Below are positions 7,946 to 14,318 of a stretch of DNA of 15,735 nucleotides, one piece after another (the stretch's first letter is position 1; the number at the start of each line of letters is the position of its first letter). The notes below the pieces were generated by a model, which had not been told where the DNA came from, ran no database searches, and saw only the letters and a program-made list of their open reading frames with translations. Position numbers and translations under genes: made by a program. Source of the DNA: Deltaproteobacteria bacterium (lineage in GTDB: Bacteria; Desulfobacterota; GWC2-55-46); contig JAKAIQ010000019.1 in NCBI GenBank assembly GCA_021825035.1, positions 1 to 15,735 of the forward strand, written 5' to 3'.

Positions 7946-9208
7946 TCATGATACCATGCATTTTTTATGGTCAACGTGATACTGGAACTCATCTCTAAAA
8001 TTCTTCAGCGCGCCCCTCAGCGCCATTACGGCGCCATCGCCGAGCGGGCAAAATGTGCGTCCGAATATGTTGGTGCAGAGACTCTCAAGGAGCTCGACAT
8101 CGCCGGACCTTCCATTGCCGTACTCTATCCTTTTAAGAATATTCGTAAGCCATGGCGTGCCGTCCCTGCAAGGCGTGCATTTACCGCACGACTCATGGCT
8201 GAAAAACCTGTTTATGATGAGGGCGGTCTTTACCATGCATGTGCTCTCGTCCATGACGATAACGGCCCCCGACCCCAACATGCTCCCCTTTGCCGCGAGG
8301 GAGTCGAAATCCATCGGGGTATCGAGCTCATGGGCGTTAAGCATCGGGGCGCTTACCCCTCCGGGTATCACCGCCTTGACGCCTTTTCCATCGTTAAGCA
8401 TCCCGCCGCAGTGGCTGAATATAAGCTCCCGCATCGTGGTTCCGAGCGGCAGTTCGTAGAGTCCCGGCTTTTTCACGTGTCCGCTAACGCAGAATATCTT
8501 CGGACCCGGGCTTTTCTCCGGGCCGATGGACGAGAACCATTTGGGTCCCTTCTCTATAATCCCGGGAATGCAAGAAAGAGTCTCCACGTTATTTATGACC
8601 GTCGGTTTTCCGTATAGCCCGGATAGCGCCGGGAAAGGAGGCTTTTTTCTCGGCTGGCCCCTGTACCCCTCGATTGACTCAAGGAGCGCCGTCTCTTCCC
8701 CGCATATATAGGCGCCGAATCCCCTGTGGATGTACATGTCGTGAGAAAACCCGGAACCCAGGATGTTATTGCCCAGAAATCCCTTTTCGTATGCCTCCTT
8801 TATGGCGGCCTCGAGCCTCCTGGTGCCGAAGACGAACTCGCCTCTTATATATATATACGATACAGAAGCCCCTATGGCGAAGCCTGCTATTATCATCCCT
8901 TCTATCAAGAGATGGGGGTCGTTCTCCATTATGCCCCTGTCCTTGTATGTCCCTGGCTCGCCCTCGTCCGCGTTGCAGCAGAGGTACTTCTGCACCGTCG
9001 GGTCCTTGGGGATGAAACTCCACTTGAGTCCGGTCGAGAACCCGGCGCCTCCGCGGCCTCTAAGCCCGGAGTCCTTTACCATCTGGATTATCGATTCCGG
9101 CGCGTGCTTCAACGCTTCCTTAAGCCCGTTATAGCCGCCAGTGCCGAGATAGCTCCCTATCGTATGGGATTCGGGCCTGCCCAGATTTTTTAAAAGTATT
9201 TTCTCCAT
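7946..9208 (-). CDS. nuoF: NADH-quinone oxidoreductase subunit F (NADH- and FMN-binding)
   Basis: Entry-point subunit: it binds NADH and FMN and carries 4Fe-4S cluster N3. It has 420 residues, normal for the family. The FMN/NADH loop is GLRGRGGAGFSTGLKW (48-63), the second nucleotide motif is CNADEGEPGTYKDR (78-91), and GAYICGEETALLESIEG (165-181) is the conserved stretch next to the FMN. The N3 ligands are C341, C344, C347 (CGKCTPC) and C387 (CPLGDGA). The central SLBB/ubiquitin-like region (about 235-300) is also present, and the subunit ends DHKKCMVS. It follows nuoE by 27 bases, with only a weak GGGA before the ATG. The coding run for SYIYIRGEF contains a short TA dinucleotide repeat, explained by tyrosine and ATA codons. 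Confidence 0.98.
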   Translation of the reverse strand: MEKILLKNLGRPESHTIGSYLGTGGYNGLKEALKHAPESIIQMVKDSGLRGRGGAGFSTGLKWSFIPKDPTVQKYLCCNADEGEPGTYKDRGIMENDPHLLIEGMIIAGFAIGASVSYIYIRGEFVFGTRRLEAAIKEAYEKGFLGNNILGSGFSHDMYIHRGFGAYICGEETALLESIEGYRGQPRKKPPFPALSGLYGKPTVINNVETLSCIPGIIEKGPKWFSSIGPEKSPGPKIFCVSGHVKKPGLYELPLGTTMRELIFSHCGGMLNDGKGVKAVIPGGVSAPMLNAHELDTPMDFDSLAAKGSMLGSGAVIVMDESTCMVKTALIINRFFSHESCGKCTPCRDGTPWLTNILKRIEYGNGRSGDVELLESLCTNIFGRTFCPLGDGAVMALRGALKNFRDEFQYHVDHKKCMVS

Positions 9209-9235
9209 TTCAATCCCGTGCCGAAGGTTGGCCTC

Positions 9236-9706
9236 TTATTTGAGGTCTTTGAGTATCTTATCGATCTTTTCGGCACTCAGGTTCTCGTAATAGTCGTCAT
9301 TTATCTGCATCATCGGCGCCGTGCCGCACGAGCCGAGGCACTCAACGGTCGAAAGAGTGAATTTCTTGTCGGGCGTGGTCTCCCCGACTTTTATATTAAG
9401 TTCCTTTTCCATGTGCTTTATGAGGTTTTCAGCCCCCAGGAGCGAGCAGGATATGTTCCGGCATACCTGTATGTGGTGCTTCCCAACCGGCTTCTCGACG
9501 TTATACATCGTGTAGAAGGCGGCCTGTGCGTTGACGTCGACGGTCTGCATGCCGAGGAGCCGGGCTATCTCTTCCATATCCTCCTTCTCGATATGGCCGC
9601 CCCGTTCCCGCTGGGCTATCCGGAGGACGTCCATGACCGCGGACCTTTTGTTCGGGTACTTTTTAAAGACCTGCCGTATTTCTTCTTTAGCCTTGTCTGA
9701 GAACAT
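9236..9706 (-). CDS. nuoE: NADH-quinone oxidoreductase subunit E (2Fe-2S, thioredoxin-like)
   Basis: A 156-residue peripheral subunit that binds 2Fe-2S cluster N1a next to the FMN of NuoF. It has the N-terminal helical bundle (1-70), including GHIEKEDMEEIARLLGM and AAFYTMYN, then a thioredoxin-like fold. The four ligands are C82, C87 (VCRNISC) and C123, C127 (ECLGSC), with the usual spacing and the following GTAPMMQIN. The ATG at 9706 lies in an A-rich run with no Shine-Dalgarno, 40 bases after the nuoD stop. No better in-frame start is evident because the family begins near this point. It forms the NADH module with nuoF and nuoG downstream. Confidence 0.97.
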   Translation of the reverse strand: MFSDKAKEEIRQVFKKYPNKRSAVMDVLRIAQRERGGHIEKEDMEEIARLLGMQTVDVNAQAAFYTMYNVEKPVGKHHIQVCRNISCSLLGAENLIKHMEKELNIKVGETTPDKKFTLSTVECLGSCGTAPMMQINDDYYENLSAEKIDKILKDLK

Positions 9707-9746
9707 TTTTTTATTTTTACCGTACGATAATTTCGTTTCTAAAAAA

Positions 9747-10937
9747 CTATTTGTCGCACTCCCCGAAAACAGGATCGAGGCTCGATATGATCGCTATGAC
9801 GTCCGCCAGGTACCTGCCTTTCGACATATGGCTAATAGTCTGAAGGTTCATGAAAGACGGCACCCTCAACTTCAGCCTGTAAGGCTTTTCGGAGCCATCG
9901 CTGACTATGTACGTGCCCAATTCCCCTTTGGGAGATTCGATCGACGAATATATCTCGCCCTTCGGCACCTTGAAACCCTGGGATACATATTTAAAATGGT
10001 GAATGAGGTTTTCCATGTTTTTGTAGACATCAGGCTTTGGCGGAGGGACTATCTGCGGCATATCGACGGTGAACGGGCCGTCCGGCAGATCCTTGAGGCA
10101 CTGAGCTATGATGCGCATCGACTGCCTTATCTCCGCCATACGGACGAGATACCTGTCATAGCTGTCTCCGTTCTCTCCGACGACGACGTCGAAATCTATC
10201 CGGTCATACACGAGATACGGCTCGTCCTTCCTTATGTCCCACTTCACGCCGCATGCCCTGAGCGACGGGCCGCTTAGCCCGAGCTCTATGGCATCATCTC
10301 CGGTGATGACCCCGACCCCCCTGTTCCTGTCGATCCATATTCTGTTGTGCGTTAGGAGCGTATCATACTCTTCGAGCCTCTTCGGCAGAAGCTCGAGGAG
10401 CTTCTTGCACGCCTCCTTGCACTGGTCGGTGAAGTCGTACCTGACCCCTCCGACCCTGAGATAGCTGAGCGTCATCCGCGCACCGCAGAGCATCTCGAAG
10501 ATATCGAGGATCATTTCCCGGTCCCTGAAGGCGTACAGAAGAACCGACATGGCTCCCAGGTCGACCGCCGCCGAACCGATGCACACAAGGTGTCCGGCTA
10601 TCCTTGAGAGCTCTGCCGCTATGACCCTTATGTATTTTGCCCTTTCCGTTATCTCGATGCCGAGAAGCTTTTCGACCGCTTGCACGTAAGCCAGATTGTT
10701 GCTCATGGCGCACATGTAGTCGAGCCTGTCCGTATACGGGACGAACTGGAAATAGAGGAGATTCTCCGCAATCTTCTCGGTCCCGCGGTGGAGGTAGCCG
10801 ATATCAGCCTCGGTATTGACGACCTTTTCGCCCTGAAGATCGAGTATGAGGTGAAGAACCCCATGAGTAGAGGGGTGCTGCGGCCCCATGTGGAGCGAGA
10901 TCTCTTTTGTCGTGATTATCTCATGGTTATCTGACAT
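9747..10937 (-). CDS. nuoD: NADH-quinone oxidoreductase subunit D (49 kDa type)
   Basis: Quinone-module subunit related to the large subunit of NiFe hydrogenases, without its metal ligands. It has 396 residues. The diagnostic N-terminus LHMGPQHPSTHGVLHLIL (15-32) and GYLHRGTEKIAE (47-58) are present. By alignment H25 and Y74 (RLDYMCAM) should correspond to the His and Tyr that hold the quinone headgroup in the Thermus enzyme. Further typical blocks are RAKYIRVIAAELSRIAGHLV, GVGVITGDDAIELGLSGPSL, KVPKGEIYSSIESPKGELGT and the C-terminal SLDPVFGECDK, where family members usually read DPVxGExDR. It is encoded separately from nuoC, unlike the fused form of E. coli. The start is 24 bases after nuoC and no clear Shine-Dalgarno is seen. 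Confidence 0.98.
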   Translation of the reverse strand: MSDNHEIITTKEISLHMGPQHPSTHGVLHLILDLQGEKVVNTEADIGYLHRGTEKIAENLLYFQFVPYTDRLDYMCAMSNNLAYVQAVEKLLGIEITERAKYIRVIAAELSRIAGHLVCIGSAAVDLGAMSVLLYAFRDREMILDIFEMLCGARMTLSYLRVGGVRYDFTDQCKEACKKLLELLPKRLEEYDTLLTHNRIWIDRNRGVGVITGDDAIELGLSGPSLRACGVKWDIRKDEPYLVYDRIDFDVVVGENGDSYDRYLVRMAEIRQSMRIIAQCLKDLPDGPFTVDMPQIVPPPKPDVYKNMENLIHHFKYVSQGFKVPKGEIYSSIESPKGELGTYIVSDGSEKPYRLKLRVPSFMNLQTISHMSKGRYLADVIAIISSLDPVFGECDK

Positions 10938-10961
10938 TTTTGAGTGGTCCGGTAATAGTAT

Positions 10962-11465
10962 CTATTCCTTTTCCTCGCCGTACGGATTATACCTGTCCTT
11001 ATAGCCTCGAAGCGGATAATCCTTTCGGAGAGGAAATCCTTCCCAGTCTTCCGGAAGGTATATGCGCTTGAGGCCAGGATGTCCCTCAAAGACTATCCCG
11101 AACATGTCGTACACCTCCCGTTCCGGCCAGTTCGCGCCGAGCCAAACGGAGGTTACGGAAGGCGCGGCCTCGCCCTCAGCGACCCGTATCTTGAGCCTTA
11201 TCCTGTGTTTCTTGATTATCGAATAAAGGTGATACACCACATCGAACCTCGGAACCCTCGTTTGATAATCAACGCCAAGCACATCGACGATGTAGTTCAT
11301 CTTCAGGTCGGGGTCCGTCTTTAAGAAGGTGCATATGCTCCGCAGGGCCATCTTGTCTACGAGATGAGTAACTTCACCCCTGTAGACGGCCGTCTCCATG
11401 ACGGCATCCCTGAAGGCATTTTTTACTTTGTTGACGAGTATTTCTTCCCTGTCCGCAGGAGTCAT
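10962..11465 (-). CDS. nuoC: NADH-quinone oxidoreductase subunit C (30 kDa type)
   Basis: A 167-residue peripheral subunit that packs against NuoD near the quinone site; it binds no cofactor. The family signature is clear in the C-terminal half: ANWPEREVYDMFGIVFEGHP (111-130), then LKRIYLPEDWEGFPLRKDYP (132-151). The N-terminal 40 residues are the variable part. The start codon overlaps the nuoB stop in an ATGA, and AGAAGGA sits about 7 bases upstream within nuoB, so the start choice is well supported. Being separate from NuoD places it in the common unfused arrangement. Confidence 0.97.
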   Translation of the reverse strand: MTPADREEILVNKVKNAFRDAVMETAVYRGEVTHLVDKMALRSICTFLKTDPDLKMNYIVDVLGVDYQTRVPRFDVVYHLYSIIKKHRIRLKIRVAEGEAAPSVTSVWLGANWPEREVYDMFGIVFEGHPGLKRIYLPEDWEGFPLRKDYPLRGYKDRYNPYGEEKE

Positions 11466-12025
11466 ACGGAAATCCTTCTCTGTTCAAGTAAAAAAGGTTT
11501 TTCTTTTTTTATCTTTTCCATCAGCTGCAGAAAGCCGAAAAGAAGCGCATCCGGCCTCGGCGGGCACCCCGGTATGTACACGTCGACCGGAATCACGAGG
11601 TCGGTTCCCTGCACTACCGCATAGGTATTATAAGGCCCTCCGGCGGAGGCGCATCCTCCCTGAGCTATTACCCACCTCGGCTCGGCCATCTGGTCATAGA
11701 GCCTTTTTACGGCCGGAGCTATCTTTTTTGTCATGGTTCCTGCTACGACCATGACATCGGACTGGCGAGGAGAAGGCCTGAAGACTATGCCGAGACGGTC
11801 TGTATCCCATCGGGAGCACGCCGCCGAGATCATCTCAATGGCGCAGCAGGCGAGCCCGAACGTCATCGGCCAGAGAGACGAAGCGCGCCCCCAGTTTACG
11901 ACATGCTCGGCCACGGGATTCTGCTTCACAGTCTTCATGACAGGATTGTTTCTAAGGACGTCGGCTATCACCTCGAGAGTCGTAAAAGTAACAGCCTCTT
12001 CCATCGGATTTTTTTCTTTTATCAT
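11462..12025 (-). CDS. nuoB: NADH-quinone oxidoreductase subunit B (cluster N2)
   Basis: The 20 kDa-type subunit, related to the small subunit of NiFe hydrogenases, carrying 4Fe-4S cluster N2, the direct electron donor to quinone. It has 187 residues. The N2 ligands are the adjacent pair C60-C61 (FGLACCAIEM), C125 (QGGCASAGG) and C154 (IPGCPPRPDA). The block RLGIVFRPSPRQSDVMVVAG is canonical. The ATG at 12025 has AAGGG about 6 bases upstream. A second in-frame ATG at codon 8 lacks a ribosome binding site, so the first is preferred. It follows nuoA by 41 bases and overlaps nuoC by 4. Confidence 0.98.
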   Translation of the reverse strand: MIKEKNPMEEAVTFTTLEVIADVLRNNPVMKTVKQNPVAEHVVNWGRASSLWPMTFGLACCAIEMISAACSRWDTDRLGIVFRPSPRQSDVMVVAGTMTKKIAPAVKRLYDQMAEPRWVIAQGGCASAGGPYNTYAVVQGTDLVIPVDVYIPGCPPRPDALLFGFLQLMEKIKKEKPFLLEQRRISV

Positions 12026-12066
12026 AAAAGCCCTTAACGCAGATTATAAAAATGCCAAACCCTTCG

Positions 12067-12432
12067 CTAAACCCATTCGAGCGCGCCTTTTACCCATGCG
12101 TAGATAAGCCCTATCGCGAGGATAACCACGAAGACTATCATCTCGGCGAACAGAAATACGGATAACCTCTTGTCGGAAAGTATGGCCGCCCATGGAAAAA
12201 GAAAAAGCGTCTCGACATCAAAGACGATGAAGAGTATGGCGATTATGAAAAAGTGTACGCGGAAGCGGCCTTCATTCGCATCCCCCTGCGGCTCCATGCC
12301 ACATTCCCAGGGAGTAAGTTTCTCTCTATAATTGTTTTTGGGATGAAAAAGAAAGCTCATGAAAAGGGCGGCCATGGCCATCATTGAGGCCGCGCCTATC
12401 ATTATCAAAACAGGAAGATAAGAAAGCACCAT
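12067..12432 (-). CDS. nuoA: NADH-quinone oxidoreductase subunit A, first gene of the operon
   Basis: Small membrane subunit (homologue of ND3) of 121 residues with three helices at about 4-28, 60-80 and 92-113. The long loop between helices 1 and 2 contains the conserved PWECGMEPQGDANEGRF (41-57). Its cysteine C44 corresponds to the loop Cys that marks the active/deactive state in the mitochondrial enzyme. The second helix holds FDVETLFLFPWA with D72 and E74, the acidic pair typical of the family. AGAGG lies about 9 bases before the ATG. This is the promoter-proximal gene, with a sigma70-like promoter about 80 bases upstream. Confidence 0.97.
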   Translation of the reverse strand: MVLSYLPVLIMIGAASMMAMAALFMSFLFHPKNNYREKLTPWECGMEPQGDANEGRFRVHFFIIAILFIVFDVETLFLFPWAAILSDKRLSVFLFAEMIVFVVILAIGLIYAWVKGALEWV

Positions 12433-12510
12433 GGTTGAAAACCTCTTTCCGCTCGCTTAATTAGCCAAAGAAGTTCCAATTGTTATGATATGTTTAACCA
12501 GAGTAGAGGC

Positions 12511-12539
12511 AAGATAAAACAAAAGCAAAAATTTGTCAA
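12511..12539 (-). promoter_or_regulatory. Candidate sigma70 promoter of the nuo operon
   Basis: On the minus strand TTGACA (12539-12534) is followed by a 17-base spacer and TATCTT (12516-12511), that is a perfect -35, ideal spacing and a 4 of 6 match at -10. Transcription would start near 12504 and give a leader of about 70 bases before nuoA. The spacer and flanks are AT-rich, in contrast to the surrounding genes. It is the only good promoter pattern seen ahead of the 12-kb operon. Confidence 0.7.
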
Positions 12540-12548
12540 GGCAAAAAT

Positions 12549-12568
12549 GTATACTGTATACAGTATAC
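12549..12568. promoter_or_regulatory. Perfect 20-bp palindrome of three GTATAC units, probable operator
   Basis: The sequence GTATACTGTATACAGTATAC is identical to its own reverse complement. It consists of three GTATAC hexamers repeated every 7 bases. Its near edge is 9 bases upstream of the -35 of the nuo promoter, and its centre lies near -54 relative to the predicted start. That position would suit an activator or a regulator touching the upstream promoter region. The half-site style is seen with several dimeric regulators (GntR-type, antitoxin-type), but the protein cannot be named from the sequence. Confidence 0.6.
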
Positions 12569-12574
12569 GGGTTA

Positions 12575-12596
12575 AAAGCCTTTAAACAGGGGCTTT
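12575..12596 (-). terminator. Weak hairpin with T run, possible terminator after the hydrolase gene
   Basis: On the minus strand AAAGCC and GGCTTT form a 6-bp stem around a 10-base loop, continuing into TTAACC. It lies between the hydrolase stop (12690) and the nuo promoter. The stem is short and the T run poor, so termination may be incomplete and some transcripts could read into nuo. Confidence 0.25.
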
Positions 12597-12689
12597 ATTA
12601 CGCAAGGATGGAGATGATTTGACACAGACAGGGCTTGCAAAAACCGGGATGACGGAATAAGCGCCGGCAAATGCAAAAAAACTTACTCG

Positions 12690-13484
12690 TCAGAGGTTGA
12701 ACAGATCCGTTCTTCTGTCGGTAAGGACGTTATTCAACGGATTTATATTTTTTTTCCTGGCGTCCTTGATGGATATCTTGAATGACTTTCCTTCTGCTTT
12801 TTTCCCGCCGGCCCTGTAAATAACCGTCCCATCCGGAGCGACTATCTGGCTCTGGCCTATGAATTTCAAGGCGCGTCCCTTTATTCTCTCTTCAGAGCCG
12901 ACCCTGTTCGCGGTTATCGAAAAGACACGGTTCTCTATGGAGCGGGTTATCATCGCCTGGGGGCAGTAAGGCAGCACAAGATTCGATGGCTGGCAGATTA
13001 TATCAGCTCCTTTGAGCGCGAGCGTCCGCGCCGCCTCGGGAAATATCCAATCAAAACAAATCATCATGCCGACCCGGGCCTTGCCGATGTCATAAACATC
13101 GAAGGCAGTGTCGCCGGCGGAGAATACCTTTTTTTCATTCCAGAAGAGGTGCGCCTTCCTGTATACGCCGGCGAGCCCCTTTCGCGGGCCTACGAGCACG
13201 GATGAATTGTAGACCTTGCCTTCAACCCGCTCAGCCAGACCGGCAACTATGAAAAGCTTTTTTTTCCTCGCCGTCTCAATAAGGCGGCTTACGGTGTATC
13301 CTCCTCTCGCTTCTTCCGCCAGCTTAAACGCCTCGGCCCTGCACCTGAACTGGTAGCCGGTCGAAAAAAGCTCCGGCAAAACGACAAGCTCCGCGTCGAG
13401 GGCCTCTATCTTCCTCACAGCGTCCTCGACGTTCTCCCTTACGCGGCCGAAGACCGGATCCGTCTGTATGAAACCGACTTTCAT
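12690..13484 (-). CDS. Carbon-nitrogen hydrolase (nitrilase superfamily)
   Basis: A 264-residue cytoplasmic enzyme of the nitrilase/amidase superfamily, which hydrolyses C-N bonds of amides, nitriles or N-carbamoyl compounds through a Glu-Lys-Cys triad. The triad is visible as E38 (LVVLPELFSTGY), K110 (YRKAHLFWNEKKVF) and C143 (GMMICFDWIFPE), with the second conserved glutamate E117. Also typical are SRLIETARKKKLFIVAGLAE, ENRVFSITANRVGSE and the terminal NNVLTDRRTDLF. The length is usual for single-domain members. Substrate cannot be told: N-carbamoylputrescine amidase, omega-amidase/Nit2-like and beta-ureidopropionase-like members all look similar at this level. The start ATG at 13484 has only a weak GAGAGAG upstream. 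It is transcribed in the same direction as nuo, ending about 150 bases before the nuo -35. Any link to complex I is not shown. Confidence 0.93.
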   Translation of the reverse strand: MKVGFIQTDPVFGRVRENVEDAVRKIEALDAELVVLPELFSTGYQFRCRAEAFKLAEEARGGYTVSRLIETARKKKLFIVAGLAERVEGKVYNSSVLVGPRKGLAGVYRKAHLFWNEKKVFSAGDTAFDVYDIGKARVGMMICFDWIFPEAARTLALKGADIICQPSNLVLPYCPQAMITRSIENRVFSITANRVGSEERIKGRALKFIGQSQIVAPDGTVIYRAGGKKAEGKSFKISIKDARKKNINPLNNVLTDRRTDLFNL

Positions 13485-13544
13485 ATATGCTCTCTCATGT
13501 AATCATTCGATCATTTCACCAGGCAACAACTTTTGCCTTATTTT

Positions 13545-13574
13545 ATCTTAAAACCCGTCAATGCCGGTTGTCAA
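13545..13574 (-). promoter_or_regulatory. Candidate promoter of the carbon-nitrogen hydrolase gene
   Basis: On the minus strand TTGACA (13574-13569), an 18-base spacer, then TAAGAT (13550-13545; 4 of 6 consensus). The predicted start is near 13538 and gives a leader of about 54 bases. A 6-bp inverted repeat AGGCAA/TTGCCT (13521-13538) with a 6-base loop sits right at the predicted start; it could be a leader hairpin or an operator. Confidence 0.5.
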
Positions 13575-13646
13575 GGATTAAGCCCGCGCCGGGCGAAAAG
13601 TTTATCGAGCTGCGTGGACTCGAATGACGATAGACTCCCGCCCAGT

Positions 13647-13693
13647 TAAAAAAAAGAAAGGGAGAAAACGTTTTATCCAAAACGCCTTCTCCC
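13647..13693 (-). terminator. Strong rho-independent terminator after the small Lys/Thr-rich gene
   Basis: On the minus strand a 15-bp stem (13693-13679 with 13674-13660), containing two G-U pairs, closes a 4-base GGAT loop. It is followed by TTTC and a run of eight T (13659-13648). It starts 21 bases after the stop codon of the 30-residue peptide gene and faces away from it. It is the best terminator in the window and defines the end of a one-gene transcript. Confidence 0.9.
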
Positions 13694-13714
13694 TTCCCTC
13701 TTCTCGCGAGAGAC

Positions 13715-13807
13715 TTAGCGGCAACAACCGGATTTCTTCGTCATCTTCTTTGTGGTCGTTGTCTTTTTGGCCGTTGTTTTTTTCTTGGCCGGTTTCTTGG
13801 GAGCCAT
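13715..13807 (-). CDS. 30-residue lysine/threonine-rich basic peptide ending in Cys-Cys
   Basis: A tiny gene with full expression signals. The ATG at 13807 is preceded by AAAAGGAGG at ideal distance, a promoter lies about 60 bases upstream and a strong terminator about 20 bases downstream. The product starts MAPKKPAKKKTTAKK, continues with alternating KK and T-rich blocks and ends KKSGCCR. It has 11 Lys, 7 Thr, 1 Arg and no acidic residue. The composition resembles the C-terminal tails of histone H1 and of bacterial H1-like proteins (AlgP- or Hc-type repeats), which bind DNA or RNA without folding. The vicinal cysteines (28, 29) are unusual for such tails and could bind metal or form disulphides. 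The frame is open further upstream to 14023, but that extension lacks a ribosome binding site, overlaps gatC and crosses the promoter, so it is rejected. Function unknown; nucleic-acid binding is inferred from composition. Confidence 0.8.
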   Translation of the reverse strand: MAPKKPAKKKTTAKKTTTTKKMTKKSGCCR

Positions 13808-13828
13808 CGCTACCTCCTTTTCAGCATT

Positions 13829-13865
13829 AATTAGCTGCTCTAATTGGCTTTGCCGGACACCGGCA
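13829..13865 (-). other. Folded 5' leader of the small basic peptide mRNA
   Basis: Two hairpins occupy the predicted leader. The first is TGCCGG-TGT-CCGGCA (13865-13851), a 6-bp GC-rich stem beginning at about the transcript 5' end. The second is AATTAG-AGCAG-CTAATT (13845-13829). The AAAAGGAGG ribosome binding site follows unpaired. A terminal GC hairpin of this kind can protect an mRNA from 5' decay. That use is inferred; the stems are read directly. Confidence 0.5.
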
Positions 13866-13868
13866 CAA

Positions 13869-13897
13869 AATTTACCACTTAAAAAAAAAGCTGTCAA
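13869..13897 (-). promoter_or_regulatory. Candidate sigma70 promoter of the small basic peptide gene
   Basis: Minus-strand TTGACA (13897-13892), a 17-base spacer containing nine consecutive T, then TAAATT (13874-13869; 4 of 6 consensus). The predicted start is near 13862 with a leader of about 55 bases. The perfect -35, ideal spacing, strong ribosome binding site and strong terminator together suggest a well-expressed single-gene transcript. Confidence 0.7.
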
Positions 13898-13912
13898 ACT
13901 ATTTCCTTCGTT

Positions 13913-13931
13913 CCGGCAGCTTGCATGCCGG
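13913..13931. repeat. Inverted repeat CCGGCA-N7-TGCCGG between divergent genes
   Basis: 6-bp arms with a 7-base centre, placed upstream of the -35 of the small peptide gene and upstream of gatC. The same hexamer pair, in reverse order, forms the leader hairpin at 13851-13865. It may be an operator shared by the two divergent units or a chance GC-rich palindrome. Confidence 0.35.
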
Positions 13932-13993
13932 CGTTTAGTATGGTAATTTCTTTGGTCAAAACGGCGCTCAATAAAAATCATGAGGTGTCTCAG

Positions 13994-14281
13994 ATGCCTA
14001 TTTCCGGAAAAGACGTTACGCATGTGGCCGACCTTGCGAGGCTCTTCCTCACCGAAAAGGAAACGGAACTCTACACGGCGCAGCTCCAGAAAATCCTCAA
14101 CTACGTGGAGAAGCTCTCGGAACTTGGAACCGACGGGATCGAGCCTGCTTTCCAGGCGGCTACTCCAAGGGAAATATTCCGAACCGACGCCGTCACCGGC
14201 TCCATAACTTCAGAGGATGCCCTCATGAATGCACCGGAGAAGGACAGGGGCTGTTTCAAGGTGCCAAAGATAATAGAGTGA
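13994..14281 (+). CDS. gatC: Aspartyl/glutamyl-tRNA amidotransferase subunit C
   Basis: Small subunit that holds GatA and GatB together in the enzyme converting Glu-tRNA(Gln) and/or Asp-tRNA(Asn) to the amidated forms. It has 95 residues, the usual size. The beginning MPISGKDVTHVADLARLFLT and the body ILNYVEKLSELGTDGIEPAF, then FRTDAV and NAPEKDRGCFKVPKIIE, are the standard GatC landmarks. The start at 13994 is chosen over an upstream in-frame ATG (13925) because the family begins with this residue block and AGGTG lies about 7 bases upstream. gatA follows after 37 bases. No convincing promoter was found between this gene and the divergent small gene. Confidence 0.96.
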   Translation: MPISGKDVTHVADLARLFLTEKETELYTAQLQKILNYVEKLSELGTDGIEPAFQAATPREIFRTDAVTGSITSEDALMNAPEKDRGCFKVPKIIE

Positions 14282-14318
14282 CCTCGGCCCGAAGAAATTA
14301 TTTCAAAAGGAGAACACT

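Noticed and set aside
8840..8862. TA dinucleotide run inside nuoF
   Set aside because: It encodes the conserved-position SYIYIRGEF stretch with tyrosine and ATA codons; ordinary coding sequence.
13585..13650. TTCGAGTCC on the minus strand, like a tRNA T-loop
   Set aside because: No flanking 5-bp T stem, anticodon arm or acceptor stem could be assembled, so it is not a tRNA; no attachment-site duplicate was seen.
13702..13711. TCTCGCGAGA 10-bp palindrome between the small gene and its terminator
   Set aside because: Short, and in an already GC-rich spot; no loop for a hairpin and no second copy seen.
13925..13993. Upstream in-frame start for gatC adding 23 residues
   Set aside because: GatC proteins begin with the block found at 13994, and the extension resembles no part of the family; AGGTG precedes the inner ATG.
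13715..14023. Extension of the small basic peptide to 102 residues
   Set aside because: The extra N-terminal part has no ribosome binding site, runs through the promoter and leader hairpins, and overlaps the gatC start. The internal ATG at 13807 has a near-perfect Shine-Dalgarno.
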